A stretch of 64,000 nucleotides of DNA from Nocardia sp. CNY236 (GTDB lineage Bacteria > Actinomycetota > Actinomycetes > Mycobacteriales > Mycobacteriaceae). The position numbers and the translations under genes are program-made. Below, in pieces: positions 50,938-60,693 of the stretch (within the stretch, counting starts at the first letter, position 1; each line of letters opens with the position of its first letter). The stretch spans positions 100,649-164,648 of the forward strand of contig NZ_AXVD01000017.1 of NCBI RefSeq assembly GCF_000482385.1. The letters are read 5' to 3'. Under the pieces are notes generated by a model. It did not search any database. It saw only the letters and a list, made by a program, of their open reading frames with translations, and was not told where the DNA came from.

Positions 50938-51230
50938 TGGCTCGAACACCGGACCCGGCCGAGGAATCCGCATCCGCCGACTCCGCGCCGTCCCGGCAGC
51001 GCCGGCACGCGCTGCCGGCGAGCTGGGAGACCACCGGCGACGACTACGAATACGTGCCGCTGCGCCTGCCGCCGGAGCTCACTCGGGTGAGCGCGTCCAT
51101 GCGGCTGGCAATCCAAGCCGAATTCGGCGGTTGGGAGCTGTCGCGAGTGCGCGCCTACACCGACGGCAGCCGGCGAGTGCTGCTGCGCCGCCGAAAATCT
51201 CTCCTACCCCAGCCAGAACCCGGAATGTGA
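50937..51230 (+). CDS. DUF5703 family protein
   Basis: 97 residues. A disordered N-terminal half ([21 protein letters not shown]) is followed by the conserved domain [56 protein letters not shown]. It overlaps the lppL-like gene by one base and precedes pyrD by four bases, a fixed arrangement in Actinobacteria. Function unknown. Confidence 0.85.
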   Translation: MARTPDPAEESASADSAPSRQRRHALPASWETTGDDYEYVPLRLPPELTRVSASMRLAIQAEFGGWELSRVRAYTDGSRRVLLRRRKSLLPQPEPGM

Positions 51231-51234
51231 GCCG

Positions 51235-52311
51235 ATGTACGCCCTGCTCCTGCGACTGATGTTTCTGGTCGCGCCAGAACGTGTCCACCGTATGGCCTTC
51301 GCCGCGATCCGGTTCGCCGCCGGGCGCGCGCCACTGCGCTGGGCGCTGCGCGCGCTGTTGGTGACCGACGACCCCATGCTGCGCGTCGAGCGCTTCGGGG
51401 TGACCTTCCCCGCGCCGCTGGGTCTGGCGGCCGGATTCGACAAGGACGCCGACGGTGTCGACGCCTGGGCTGCGCTCGGGTTCGGATTCGCCGAGATCGG
51501 CACCGTCACCGCCCACCCTCAGCCGGGAAATCCTGCGCCTCGATTGTTTCGCCTGCCCGCCGACCGCGCACTGATCAACCGGATGGGCTTCAACAATCGC
51601 GGCGCCGCCGCGGCCGCGCAACGATTGCGTCGTCGGCGCGGCGAGGTCCCCATCGGAGCGAACATCGGCAAAACCAAGATCGTCGAGCCGGACGCCGCCG
51701 CCGCGGACTACGCCACCAGTGCGGCAGTGCTGGGTCCGCTGGCCGAGTTCATCGTGGTCAATGTCAGCTCCCCCAACACCCCCGGACTGCGGGACCTGCA
51801 GGCGGTCGCATCGTTGCGTCCGCTGCTACAAGCGGTGCTCGACAGCGTGCGGGTGCCGGTATTGGTGAAAATCGCGCCCGACCTGTCCGACGACGACATC
51901 GACGCGGTCGCCGACTTGGCGCTCGAGTTGGGCTTGGCCGGCATCGTGGCCACCAACACCACCATTCGGCGCGCGGGTCTGCGCACCGACCCCGACACCA
52001 TCGCCGCGATCGGGGCGGGTGGCCTGTCGGGTCCGCCGGTCGCCGATCGGTCGCTCGAGATCCTGCGACGACTGTATCGACGCGTCGGTGATCAACTGGT
52101 GCTGATCTCGGTCGGCGGCATCGAAACCGTCGATCAGGCCTGGGAACGCATTCTCGCCGGCGCGACATTGTTGCAGGGCTATACCGGATTCATCTACGGC
52201 GGCCCGTTCTGGGCACGCCGGATTCATCGGGGCCTGGCCCGACGGTTACGCGCCCACGGATATCACAGCCTCGGCGAGGCGGTGGGCGCCGAGCACACTG
52301 CCCACGCCTGA
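51235..52311 (+). CDS. pyrD: dihydroorotate dehydrogenase (quinone)
   Basis: 358 residues. Class 2 PyrD, membrane-associated, oxidises dihydroorotate to orotate with FMN and quinone in pyrimidine synthesis. Signatures: [63 protein letters not shown] with the catalytic Ser, [15 protein letters not shown] and [15 protein letters not shown], then [31 protein letters not shown]. Four bases after DUF5703, probably the same operon. Matches Rv2139. Confidence 0.95.
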   Translation: MYALLLRLMFLVAPERVHRMAFAAIRFAAGRAPLRWALRALLVTDDPMLRVERFGVTFPAPLGLAAGFDKDADGVDAWAALGFGFAEIGTVTAHPQPGNPAPRLFRLPADRALINRMGFNNRGAAAAAQRLRRRRGEVPIGANIGKTKIVEPDAAAADYATSAAVLGPLAEFIVVNVSSPNTPGLRDLQAVASLRPLLQAVLDSVRVPVLVKIAPDLSDDDIDAVADLALELGLAGIVATNTTIRRAGLRTDPDTIAAIGAGGLSGPPVADRSLEILRRLYRRVGDQLVLISVGGIETVDQAWERILAGATLLQGYTGFIYGGPFWARRIHRGLARRLRAHGYHSLGEAVGAEHTAHA

Positions 52312-52449
52312 TCCACGCGGACCGGTGTCGTGCTCGGTCCCCACGGCTCGCGGCGATCGACCGATCCAGCCGATGTCGACCTCGCCCGCACAGTGACCTG
52401 TGTCCCCCATCTGATGCGTGTCTGCGCAGTTCAGGGCCTTGCGCGCGGC

Positions 52450-53577
52450 ATGATGGCGGTCATGACCGAACCCACTCGTGCTTCCGCGTCGCCGCCGAAC
52501 ACCCGTGACGGGCTGATCGGCTATCTGCATTCGCTGCCCGCAGGCCACATCATTTCCGGACAGCACAACCGTGAACCCAGTGCCACCTACCGACCGTGGG
52601 ATCCTCAACACATACCCAGCGCCGATATGAGCTACTACAACCCCTGGACCGACAAAGCCGCGGCGTTGACCGGGTACGTGCCGGGCCTGTGGGGCGGAGA
52701 CTTCCTCTACGACGCGCCGTTCACCGAAGACAGCTGGCGAGGTGTGATGATCGAGCAGGCGGTGGCGCAGGCCCACGCCGGCTCACTGGTGACGTTGAGC
52801 TGGCATATGACCCCACCGAACGTGTTCGGCAGCCGCTCGACCACCTGGAGCGGTTCGGACCAGAGTGTCGACATCAGCGGTGGCACGGGGTATTGGCGGT
52901 TGGACTCCACCTGGACCGGACTGCTCGACGCTCAAGACCGCACCCCCTTGTACGCCAACTTCATCACCCGGCTCAACGAGGCCGTCCCGTTCTTCCAGGT
53001 GTTGCAGCAGGAAGGGATACCCGTGCTTTTTCGGCCCTTCCACGAGATGAACCAGAACTGGTCGTGGTGGGGCATCGACAACCAGGCGGCCACCACCAGC
53101 GATTACCAGCGCGAATACCGCAAGCAGCTCTACCGCTACACCCATGACTTCTTCGTCGGCACTCACGGATTCGACAACATCGTGTGGGCCTGGTCGATCC
53201 AAGACAGCGGTACCGGCGCCCCGGTCGACCCAAACTACCAGGCGCTCTACCCCGGAGACGACATCGTCGATGTGATCGTGCTCGACGTCTGGTCCAGCAA
53301 CCAGCCGCAACAGAACTGGCACGACTCACTGGCCACGTTCGCCTCCGCCCATAACAAGGTCATTGCTCTCGGCGAGGTCGGCCAACTCCCCCACCTGAGC
53401 CTGCCCTACCAACCGGTGTGGAAGTACTTCCTGTGTTGGGCAGAGTTCATCGATGACAATCTGGCCGAAGCCTCGAAGATCAGTGGCAGAGATATCCGCT
53501 ATTACTACAATTCGGCCACGTACACCAAGAGTGTGTACAACAACGCGAACGTCTTGCATCAGGGGCAGATCGGCTGA
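52450..53577 (+). CDS. glycoside hydrolase family 26 (beta-mannanase-like)
   Basis: 375 residues from the ATG at 52450 (ATGs at 52414 and 52462 are alternatives; no good Shine-Dalgarno site). Catalytic acid Glu in FRPFHEMNQNWSWWG and nucleophile Glu in ALGEVGQLPH, both typical of GH26, plus the N-terminal SGQHN block. Family enzymes cut beta-1,4-mannans or related glycans. No signal peptide was found in any start, which is odd for a mannanase: either the true start lies upstream, or it acts on intracellular glycans. About 120 bases separate it from pyrD. Confidence 0.8.
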   Translation: MMAVMTEPTRASASPPNTRDGLIGYLHSLPAGHIISGQHNREPSATYRPWDPQHIPSADMSYYNPWTDKAAALTGYVPGLWGGDFLYDAPFTEDSWRGVMIEQAVAQAHAGSLVTLSWHMTPPNVFGSRSTTWSGSDQSVDISGGTGYWRLDSTWTGLLDAQDRTPLYANFITRLNEAVPFFQVLQQEGIPVLFRPFHEMNQNWSWWGIDNQAATTSDYQREYRKQLYRYTHDFFVGTHGFDNIVWAWSIQDSGTGAPVDPNYQALYPGDDIVDVIVLDVWSSNQPQQNWHDSLATFASAHNKVIALGEVGQLPHLSLPYQPVWKYFLCWAEFIDDNLAEASKISGRDIRYYYNSATYTKSVYNNANVLHQGQIG

Positions 53578-53871
53578 GGTGGCACATACCACCACGACGG
53601 CCGACTCGGGCCGATCGACTACGGTGACGGGCTTGCGCAGTGCCGGACCACACGCCGCCCAGTGCTACCCACGGTAGGTAGCGGTTGCGTGCATACCGGC
53701 CACCACACCGGTCCCCTCTGGATACCATGGGTGAGGCACGCCACATACGTGGCGTGCCTCACTCATGACATACCGAGAAGCTTGTCACCGCATCCTGGCG
53801 GGGTAGGAGTCTCGGAGCGAGCGCTGGTGAACACCGGCGCTCGGGGCCACGCCAGAGATATCGGAACGGTA
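53578..53871. other. 294-base intergenic region
   Basis: No gene. It contains the strong hairpin at 53731-53762, likely terminating the upstream transcript, and presumably the promoter of the acyl-CoA synthetase gene. Confidence 0.4.
53731..53762. terminator. perfect 14-bp stem hairpin
   Basis: GTGAGGCACGCCAC (53731-53744) is exactly complementary to GTGGCGTGCCTCAC (53749-53762) with a four-base loop (ATAC). It lies 154 bases after the GH26 stop and 109 bases before the synthetase start. A very stable intrinsic terminator or attenuator; the U tract is absent. Confidence 0.7.
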
Positions 53872-55704
53872 ATGACAAAAATGGATATCGGATACGCGCA
53901 CGAATCGGGCAAGACGGTCTACACGGTGCCCGCGGCCTTCCAAGAAACCGCGCGACTGCGACCCCATCAGATCGCACTGCGCACCGCGGGTGGCACCCAG
54001 GAGCTCACCTGGCGCGAATACGACCGTCGTGTCCGCGCGGTCGCGGCCGGTCTGGCCGCCCTCGGCGTCGAGCGTGGCGACACCGTCGGCATCATGCTCA
54101 CCAATCGCCCCGAATTCAACGTGGTCGACACCGCCGCACTGCATATGGGCGCCACCCCGTTCTCGATCTACAACACCAGCTCTTCCGAACAGATCACCCA
54201 CCTGTTCACCAACGCCGGCAACAAGGTCGTCGTCACCGAGAAGGTCTTTCTCGACCGCATCACCGCCGCTGGCGTCTCGATCGACCATCTCATCGTGGTC
54301 GACGGTCCCACTGACGGTGCGGTGACCCTCGAACAGGTCGAGGCAGCACCGGCGACCGACTTCGATTTCGATGCCGCCTGGCGCGCCGTCGAGCCCGACG
54401 ACTTGGCCACCTTGATCTACACCTCCGGCACCACCGGACCCTCCAAAGGGGTGGAGCTGACCCACCGCAACCTGCTCGCCCAGATCATCGCGCTGGTCAA
54501 CGGCCCACTACAGGTGGGCTTGGACGACCGTGCGGTGTCCTACCTGCCGTCGGCGCATGTCGCCGACCGCGTCACCGGCCATGTGAGCAATCTGCTCACC
54601 GGCGTCCAGATCACCACCGTGGCCGACCCGCGCGAAATCGCGGCCGCGCTGCCCGACGCGCGTCCGACCGCCTTCTTCGGCGTGCCGCGAGTGTGGCAGA
54701 AGATCAAAGCCGGAATAGAAGCCAAACTCGCCACCGAGCCGAGCCCGGTCAAACGGGCGCTGGCCCACTGGGCCATCGGCATCGGTGTCGACGCCGCGCG
54801 CGCGGATCTCACCGGCAAGGGCCGCAGTCCCCTCCTGGCCACGCAACACAAGATCGCCGAGACGCTGGTGCTGTCGAAGTTGCGTGAGGCACTCGGCTTG
54901 GATCAGTTGAAGGTCGCCTCATCGGGCGCAGCGCCGATCCCGCCGGACACCCTCGAATATTTCCTCGGCCTCGGGTTCACCGTGAGCGAAGTATGGGGAA
55001 TGTCGGAGACCAGTGGCATGTGCACCTTCACCGAACTGGACAAGCCGCGCCCCGGCTCGGTCGGGCGCGCGGTGGACGGCGTGGAACTGCGGCTCGCCGA
55101 TGACGGCGAGGTGCTGGTGCGCGGGTCCATCATCACCCGCGGCTACCGCAACATGCCCGACAAGACCGCCGAAGCGATCGACGCCGAGGGCTGGCTGCAC
55201 ACCGGGGATGTCGGCACCCTCGACGCCGACGGCTATCTGCGGATCGTCGACCGCAAGAAAGAGCTGATCATCACCGAGTCCGGCAAGAACATCGCCCCCA
55301 GCAACATCGAGAACGCGATGACCGCCTCCTCGTCGCTGATCGGTCAAGCAGTTGCCATCGGCGACGCCAAACCCTACATTGCCGCGCTCATCGCGCTCGA
55401 TCCCGACGTCGTGGCCGTGCGCGCCAAACAGCTCGACGCCACCGCCGAAGACATCGCCACCCTGGCCACCCACCCCGGAATCGTCGAGGAGGTGCGCGCC
55501 GCGGTGCAGGCGGGCAATGCCCGCCTGTCGCGAGCCGAGCAGATCAAACGGTTCACCATCCTCGGCACGACGTGGGAGCCGGGCGGAGACGAATTGACCC
55601 CGAAGATGTCGCTCAAGCGCGTGCCGATCGCCGCCAAATACCAGGCCGAAATCGAGGCGTTGTACGCCGAGGACATCTCCGATCAGGTGGTCAGCATCAC
55701 CTAG
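53872..55704 (+). CDS. long-chain fatty acyl-CoA synthetase (FadD15 type)
   Basis: 610 residues from the ATG at 53872 (weak GGAAC upstream; second ATG three codons later). ANL family: AMP motif LIYTSGTTGPSKGVELTHRN near 185, VSYLPSAHVADR (long-chain type), EVWGMSETSG, GWLHTGDVGTLDADGYLRIVDRKKELIITESGKNIAP, and Lys in TPKMSLKRVPIAAKY. The RKKEL...GKNIAP segment is characteristic of bacterial long-chain acyl-CoA synthetases resembling FadD15. Not part of a visible operon; the PEBP gene converges 20 bases downstream. Confidence 0.88.
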   Translation: MTKMDIGYAHESGKTVYTVPAAFQETARLRPHQIALRTAGGTQELTWREYDRRVRAVAAGLAALGVERGDTVGIMLTNRPEFNVVDTAALHMGATPFSIYNTSSSEQITHLFTNAGNKVVVTEKVFLDRITAAGVSIDHLIVVDGPTDGAVTLEQVEAAPATDFDFDAAWRAVEPDDLATLIYTSGTTGPSKGVELTHRNLLAQIIALVNGPLQVGLDDRAVSYLPSAHVADRVTGHVSNLLTGVQITTVADPREIAAALPDARPTAFFGVPRVWQKIKAGIEAKLATEPSPVKRALAHWAIGIGVDAARADLTGKGRSPLLATQHKIAETLVLSKLREALGLDQLKVASSGAAPIPPDTLEYFLGLGFTVSEVWGMSETSGMCTFTELDKPRPGSVGRAVDGVELRLADDGEVLVRGSIITRGYRNMPDKTAEAIDAEGWLHTGDVGTLDADGYLRIVDRKKELIITESGKNIAPSNIENAMTASSSLIGQAVAIGDAKPYIAALIALDPDVVAVRAKQLDATAEDIATLATHPGIVEEVRAAVQAGNARLSRAEQIKRFTILGTTWEPGGDELTPKMSLKRVPIAAKYQAEIEALYAEDISDQVVSIT

Positions 55705-55724
55705 GTCGCCGCCCTGTCCGGCGC

Positions 55725-56255
55725 CTACGTCCGCTGATAGGTGCCGATCAGGGTGGCCCGGGCCAGCGCATGAGAGAACAGAGTGAACCCCAGATACGCC
55801 GGCGTGGCGGTGTCGTCGACTCCCACGCTCTCCACGTCCACCGCGTGCACCACGACGAAGTAGCGGTGCGGGCCGTGACCGGGAGGCGGGGCGGCGCCGA
55901 GGTAGCGGTGGGCCCCGGCGTCGTTACGTAGCGTGATCGCCCCGGCCGGAAGGTCGCCACTGTCGCCGCTGCCCGCCCCGCTGGGCAGCGAGGTCACACT
56001 CGCCGGGATATCGGCCACCACCCAGTGCCAGAACCCCGACGCGGTGGGGGCGTCGGGGTCGAACACCGTGACCGCGAAGCTCTTGGTCTGCGCAGGAAAA
56101 CCCGACCAGGTCAGCTGCGGTGAAATGTCCTTGCCGCCCGCGCCGAGTACACCGCTGACCTGAGCGCTGCTCAGCGGCTCACCATGAGTGAGGTCGGTGG
56201 AGGTGAGGGTGAACGACGGCACCTGCGGAAGCGCGTCGTAGGGGTTGTCGGTCAT
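55725..56255 (-). CDS. YbhB/YbcL family Raf-kinase-inhibitor-like (PEBP) protein
   Basis: 176 residues from the ATG at 56255 (AGAGG upstream; frame open upstream without a site). PEBP signatures [19 protein letters not shown] and [25 protein letters not shown] define the ligand pocket. M. tuberculosis counterpart Rv2140c (TB18.6). It lies 22 bases after the M20 peptidase start side on the same strand, probably one operon. Ligand unknown. Confidence 0.9.
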   Translation of the reverse strand: MTDNPYDALPQVPSFTLTSTDLTHGEPLSSAQVSGVLGAGGKDISPQLTWSGFPAQTKSFAVTVFDPDAPTASGFWHWVVADIPASVTSLPSGAGSGDSGDLPAGAITLRNDAGAHRYLGAAPPPGHGPHRYFVVVHAVDVESVGVDDTATPAYLGFTLFSHALARATLIGTYQRT

Positions 56256-56277
56256 GAAACCTCTTTTCCGGGTCGGT

Positions 56278-57639
56278 TCAGCTGTGCAACAGGAAGTGTT
56301 CCAGGACCCGCGTGCCGAATTCGAGGCTCGCCACCGGCACGCGTTCATCGACACCGTGGAACAGGGCCGAGAAATCCAACTCCGCGGGCAGCTGCAGCGG
56401 CGCGAACCCGAAGCAGCGAATACCCAACCGGGCGAAGGCTTTGGCGTCCGTGCCACCCGACAACATGAACGGCACGGTGCGCGCCTGCGGATCATGCGCC
56501 AGCACGGCGGTGTTCATCGCCTCGACCAGGTCCCCGTCGAACGTCGTGGCATAGGAGTCGTGCTTGACGATCCATTCGCGCTCGACATCGGGGCCGATCA
56601 GTTCGTCCACTTCACGTTCGAATGCCTCCTGCCGCCCGGGCAGCACCCGGCAGTCCACCACCGCCTCCGCGGTCTGCGGGATCACATTGGCCTTGTACCC
56701 CGCTTTCAGCATGGTCGGGTTCGCGGTGTCGCGCAGTGTCGCCCCGACGATGCGTGAAATGGTGCCCAGTTTCGCCAATTGGCCTTCGATATCGGGCTGG
56801 GTCGGGTCGAACTGCAGGCCGGTCTCCTCGGCGACCGCGGCCAGGAACTCCGCCACCGAATCCGACAGCACCAGCGGAAAGGTGTGTTTGCCCAGCCGCG
56901 CGACCGCATCGGCGAGCAACGTGACCGCATTCTCTTCGTGCAGGAACGAGCCATGCCCAGCGCGGGCCTTGGCGCGCAGCCGCATCCAGCTGAGGTTCTT
57001 CTCGGCCGTCTGCACCAGATACAGTCGACGTTCGCTGCCGTCACGCCGCGGCACGGTCAAGGAAAATCCCCCGACCTCCCCCACCGCCTCGGTGACGCCG
57101 TCGAACAGCTCCGGGCGGTTGTCCACCAGCCAATGCGACCCCCAGGTGCCGCCGGCCTCCTCGTCGGCGATGAAGGCGAACACCAGGTCACGCGGCGGCA
57201 CCGTGCCCTCGAGCTTGAACTGGCGAGCCACCGCCAGCATCATCCCCACCATGCCCTTCATATCGACCGCGCCGCGCCCCCACACGTAGCCCTCGCGCAC
57301 GGCGCCGGAAAACGGGTGCACACTCCAATCGGCAGCCTCAGCCGGAACGACATCCAAATGTCCGTGGATCATCAAGGCCCCGCGATCGGGATCGGCGCCG
57401 GCCAGCCGGGCGAAGACATTGCCGCGGCCGGGTATGCCCGACTCCACGTACTCGGTGACGAAACCCGCCTCATGGAGTTGGTCGGCCACCCAGTGCGCAC
57501 ACTCACTCTCTCCTTGGGTCGTGGCCGGGTCGCCGGTATTGGAGGTGTCGAAGCGGATCAGCGTGCTGACCAACTCCACCACTTCCGACACCGCACGCGA
57601 GCTTCTGTTGGGGTCGACTTGTTCACCAGTTGCGGACAC
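56278..57639 (-). CDS. M20 family metallopeptidase (Rv2141c type)
   Basis: 453 residues from a GTG with GGAAAGGGAAC directly before it. Zinc ligands: His and Asp in [12 protein letters not shown], Asp in [10 protein letters not shown], Glu in [12 protein letters not shown], with further His near the C-terminus ([16 protein letters not shown]). M20/dapE-ArgE-like fold with a dimerisation domain around [12 protein letters not shown]. Specific peptide substrate unknown. First gene of a two-gene unit with the PEBP gene, order as Rv2141c-Rv2140c. Confidence 0.9.
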   Translation of the reverse strand: MSATGEQVDPNRSSRAVSEVVELVSTLIRFDTSNTGDPATTQGESECAHWVADQLHEAGFVTEYVESGIPGRGNVFARLAGADPDRGALMIHGHLDVVPAEAADWSVHPFSGAVREGYVWGRGAVDMKGMVGMMLAVARQFKLEGTVPPRDLVFAFIADEEAGGTWGSHWLVDNRPELFDGVTEAVGEVGGFSLTVPRRDGSERRLYLVQTAEKNLSWMRLRAKARAGHGSFLHEENAVTLLADAVARLGKHTFPLVLSDSVAEFLAAVAEETGLQFDPTQPDIEGQLAKLGTISRIVGATLRDTANPTMLKAGYKANVIPQTAEAVVDCRVLPGRQEAFEREVDELIGPDVEREWIVKHDSYATTFDGDLVEAMNTAVLAHDPQARTVPFMLSGGTDAKAFARLGIRCFGFAPLQLPAELDFSALFHGVDERVPVASLEFGTRVLEHFLLHS

Positions 57640-57809
57640 GTTCCCTTTCCTACCACCTCCGCAGTGAGTTCCCCGGCATCCCGCCGCCGCGCGGTCGACC
57701 CGCCCGCACCACCGCGCCGGCGATCACCACTCCGGGCAGCACCCGATCACCGGACCGGTGCGCGATTTGGTCACCACGGACCGATCCGATAACCTTGCTG
57801 GGCACACCG

Positions 57810-57894
57810 GTCCGGGTGGCGGAATGGCAGACGCGCTAGCTTGAGGTGCTAGTGCCCTTTATCGGGCGTGGGGGTTCAAGTCCCCCTCCGGACA
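57810..57894 (+). tRNA. tRNA-Leu (anticodon GAG)
   Basis: Acceptor stem GTCCGGG (57810-57816) pairs with TCCGGAC (57887-57893); discriminator A at 57894. Anticodon stem CTAGC/GCTAG encloses TTGAGGT, anticodon GAG at 57843-57845, reading CUC and CUU. A long variable arm (TGCCCTTTATCGGGCG) and T-loop TTCAAGT confirm a Leu type II tRNA. The CCA end is not encoded. It appears to be the integration site of the element that follows. Confidence 0.95.
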
Positions 57895-58792
57895 CAGACA
57901 GTACGCCAACCTGCGGTTGCGGGTTGGCGTACGCCGTGACTTCCTCGGTTTCGTGGTTGTAGTTCAGTTTGAGTCCGAGTTCCCGATACACCTCGAGTTT
58001 GTCGCCGGGGTCCGCGACGCGCAGGATCGCCAACAGCCCGCCCAGGGCGTCGACCAGTTGACGGATTCCATCACGGCTCATGCGTTGGGGTGGGCGGGTG
58101 TGATGTGTGGCGGCGGTGAGTTGAGCGATGAGGGCGGCTCGTTCGCGGTAGACGTCGCTGCTCCACGCGGCGATCATTGCGGGGTCGGCCCCGGCTTCCA
58201 GGGCGGCGCGGTGTTTGGCGAGTTTGCGGTCACATTCGGTGATCGAGCGTTGCAGCAGGTTCGGTGTCGCCATCGCGTCGGGTTGGGCGGCTTCGAGTTG
58301 GGTGAGTGTGTGTTCGACTAGATAGCGGCCCTCGACCTGCGCTTGGGCGGCCATCGCCGCTCGGACTCGGATCTTGATCCGGCTCCGCTTGCCTTTGGAC
58401 ATACCGCCGAACACGGACATGATCAGGTCGTGTGCTTCAGATTCGGGATCGATCGGACCACCGACATCGGGCACCCACAGTTCGACGCCGTAGTGCGTGA
58501 ATATCGGGAAGGTCAGGGAGAACTGGTTGCCGTAGAAGGCGCGTTGCGGTTCCCCGATCACGACCGCGTCGAATCCCCGGTCGGGCTGTTTGAGCAACTC
58601 GAGCAGTTCGGCGGCTCGGGGGCGGCGTTTCCAGGGAATCGAACGCGCCTGCCCCACATCGAAGAACTCGATGACTATTTCGCCGTGGCGTTCGGTCAAC
58701 GCCCGGGCTCGGGCGATTTGCCAGTTGAGTGATGTCTCGGGGTCCTGCTGATCTTCGGTGGACACTCGTCCTAGGAATGCAAAACGCTTCAT
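57836..58792 (-). CDS. serine recombinase/integrase with apparent internal deletion
   Basis: 318 residues. N-terminal resolvase catalytic domain with Ser11 in FLGRVSTEDQQDPETS and helix E region SKGKRSRIKIRVRAAMAAQA. The expected recombinase and zinc-ribbon DNA-binding domains (about 200 residues, normally following EGRYL with a GG(R/K)PPYGY motif) are absent; the sequence jumps from VEGRYL to VEHTLTQLEAAQPDAM, a C-terminal coiled-coil piece of such integrases. The frame is kept. The last 18 residues (GGLEPPRPIKGTSTSS) are read from the tRNA-Leu antisense strand, typical for integration at a tRNA. Probably inactive. Confidence 0.75.
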   Translation of the reverse strand: MKRFAFLGRVSTEDQQDPETSLNWQIARARALTERHGEIVIEFFDVGQARSIPWKRRPRAAELLELLKQPDRGFDAVVIGEPQRAFYGNQFSLTFPIFTHYGVELWVPDVGGPIDPESEAHDLIMSVFGGMSKGKRSRIKIRVRAAMAAQAQVEGRYLVEHTLTQLEAAQPDAMATPNLLQRSITECDRKLAKHRAALEAGADPAMIAAWSSDVYRERAALIAQLTAATHHTRPPQRMSRDGIRQLVDALGGLLAILRVADPGDKLEVYRELGLKLNYNHETEEVTAYANPQPQVGVLSVSGGGLEPPRPIKGTSTSS

Positions 58793-59028
58793 CAGGCTGC
58801 TCGGCTCCCATACTCGTCGTATTCGGTTTCCGGATCGGCGAACCGGTCGGACTCGAGGGCAACATTTCGAATGGGACGCAGCAGCCGCGCAGCGGCGGAC
58901 GGCGACAGCGTGGGTGCGTTGGCGGGTACCGCGATCCTGAGTTGCCTTTCGGCAGGCGGTTCCGCAGTGCTGGTCTCAGTCGTGTCTCGTACACTGTTCG
59001 AATGTGGCTGTGCTGGAGGGTAATCCAT
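58792..59028 (-). CDS. small protein paired with the serine integrase
   Basis: 78 residues from the ATG at 59028 (GAAGGA upstream); an earlier ATG at 59061 is possible. It ends SAAARLLRPIRNVALESDRFADPETEYDEYGSRAA and its stop overlaps the integrase start by one base. Small proteins with SAxAxRLLRI motifs regularly precede such integrases in Actinobacteria; they may be excision or regulatory proteins. Function unknown. Confidence 0.55.
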   Translation of the reverse strand: MDYPPAQPHSNSVRDTTETSTAEPPAERQLRIAVPANAPTLSPSAAARLLRPIRNVALESDRFADPETEYDEYGSRAA

Positions 59029-59373
59029 GCTGGTCCTTCGAGACGGTTGCAGGGTTGTCATGTTCTGTCCGACAGTTCGGTTTTCGATAGTGCGGGTCCA
59101 TGAACGCTCCCCACACCGGCCGTCGTCAAGCCGACCCCCGATTGCCGGGGCCAGCGTGCGGGTGTTGCTGGGGAATGTTTACTGGTGACTCGTGTCACGC
59201 TGTAGCGCAACGGCTTTCGGTGTTGTGGCGCCCGGTGGCCCGATCGCACCGTCATCGGGCCGTAGGCGCGTGTTCGGGGCGGCGTGGTCGGTGATCGGTG
59301 TCCGGTGCCGGGTCGGATGCGCGACGGGCCGCCCCGCACGCGCTCTCCTGCGGTGGATGGTGTGGAGCCGGTC
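59029..59373. other. 345-base region with no clear gene
   Basis: No convincing coding frame. A short palindrome GTGACtcgtGTCAC is at about 59187-59200. Presumably the promoter of the integrase pair and decayed DNA of the element. Confidence 0.35.
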
Positions 59374-60045
59374 TCATGCCACCCGCCTGTCGAGAATTGC
59401 CTCGTCGCCTCCCTCGGCGTCGAAGTCGTCATCGCCGAGACTTACGATTGCCGTGGCGGTCTGGCCGGGGTCGGGTTCGGTGAGTGGGGCCGGTGGCGGC
59501 ACCCGGTCGAGGTGGATGTCGGTGTCGCCGGTGGTGGCGAGTTCGCAGGGGTCGGTGGTGATGAGCGTGTTCTCGGTGGGTGAGGCCAGTGACGCGAACA
59601 CTGCTCGGTCGGTGCCCCCGACTGCGAGTAGGCCGCTGCCGCGCGCCGCGGAGAGCAGGAATTGTTGTTCGCCTTCGGAGAGGCGGAACGCGGCGGCGAC
59701 TTCGTTGATGGCTTGCGGGGCTTGGCGCAGCAGGATCTGGGTGGCGGCGTTGGAGACGATCGCGCGCCCGAGTTCGGTGGACAGAACATCGGCGCTGTCC
59801 TGGGTGGCGATGGTGAGTCCGGCCCAGTGTTTGCGGAAACTTTTCGCGGCCCGGAACAGGAATTCGGCGGCGGCGGGTTGGCGCATGAGCAGCCACGCCT
59901 CGTCCACGGTGATCATCCGGGGCCGCCGATCGGCCGGGCTCGACACGCGCCGCCAGGTCGCGTCCAGCACCAGCAGGGTCCCGATCGTCTTCAACTCCTC
60001 GGTCGAGGCCGAGGCGGTCACCGCGCCGCGAGGATCCTCGGACAC
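59374..60045 (-). pseudogene. C-terminal fragment of a VirB4/TraC-like conjugation ATPase
   Basis: 223 codons. It starts in the middle of the ATPase domain: RRVSSPADRRPRMITVDEAWLLMRQPAAAEFLFRAAKSFRKHWAGLTIATQDSADVLSTELGRAIVSNAATQILLRQAPQAI. MITVDEAW is Walker B and the TQD segment follows as in VirB4. The Walker A half is missing. Such ATPases power actinobacterial conjugative elements. Remnant of the element inserted at tRNA-Leu. Confidence 0.75.
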
Positions 60046-60129
60046 CGGCGTCGCAGCACCAGCTGTCGAATCGAAGCCTGCGCCTGGCGCAGGTGTTTAC
60101 GGTGATAGCGGGCACCGGCAATGGTCAGG

Positions 60130-60441
60130 AACAGGGTCGCAGGCCGCCGATCTGCTCTACCTCCAGCACATCATCGCCGCACCCGTCAGCGGCACCACCA
60201 TCACCGCCGCGCCCGCCGACTTGAGAAAGGCTCCCGTACTGATGATTTCCCGTCCCGACCGGCAAGCCGATGCCCGTGCCCCGGCCCGGCCTGGTCACCT
60301 ACCACCAGCCTGGAGAAGAGTTCGGTGGTGCGTGCGCTGACCGGGCGCGACCGCTGGATCCTGCGCATGGTGTACGAGCACCGGGTCCTGACCACCGACC
60401 ACCTCGCCGACCTGGCGTTCCCGACCGCCAAGATCGCCCGC
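60130..60441 (+). pseudogene. fragments of element genes including a replication-relaxation protein
   Basis: Two overlapping remnants. Frame with GSQAADLLYLQHIIAAPVSGTTITAAPADLRKAPVLMISRPDRQ (60134-60300) looks coding but is not recognised, and ends in a stop. The next (60301-60441) reads LEKSSVVRALTGRDRWILRMVYEHRVLTTDHLADLAFPTAKIARG, the N-terminal winged-helix start of replication-relaxation proteins of actinobacterial elements. Both stop at a junction with minus-strand sequence near 60441. Confidence 0.6.
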
Positions 60442-60693
60442 GGTAGTAGTTGTGACCGGTGCAGGCCCCGAACACGGTGGCGAGAGCGTCGGCGCGACCG
60501 CGCGCCACTGCTCGCGCCTGCGCTTTCGGCGCGATGTCGTCGGGAGATTCGGGCGGGGCGAGGGGCGTGTGGGGTCAGCCATGGGCGGGCTGGAGGAAGA
60601 CGAAGACGTCGGTGTGCGCGACGGTGTGGCGCGCGGTGCCGGAGGGAGCCGAGGGATCGCGGAGTCGGCGATGGTGTTGGTATCGAGGGTCAT
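60440..60693 (-). pseudogene. broken gene start downstream of the HNH-STAND gene
   Basis: An ATG at 60693 overlaps the HNH-STAND stop as ATGA and begins MTLDTNTIADSAIPRLPPA. After about 20 codons the coding pattern continues in another frame (GTARHTVAHTDVFVFLQPAHG, then a TGA at 60575-60577, then SPDDIAPKAQARAVARGRADALATVFGACTGHNYYRG). So it has a frameshift and a stop and is cut at 60440. Unrecognised; a small element protein by style. Confidence 0.45.

Larger units (their letters stand above)
57810..60693. mobile_element. remnant of an actinobacterial integrative element at tRNA-Leu
   Basis: The serine-integrase gene runs antisense into the tRNA-Leu, so the attachment core lies there. The element keeps a partner ORF, a VirB4-type fragment, a replication-relaxation fragment and other broken pieces; no full conjugation module remains. 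I did not find the second attachment site, so the right boundary is unknown and the HNH-STAND gene and the IS may be part of it. Confidence 0.6.
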
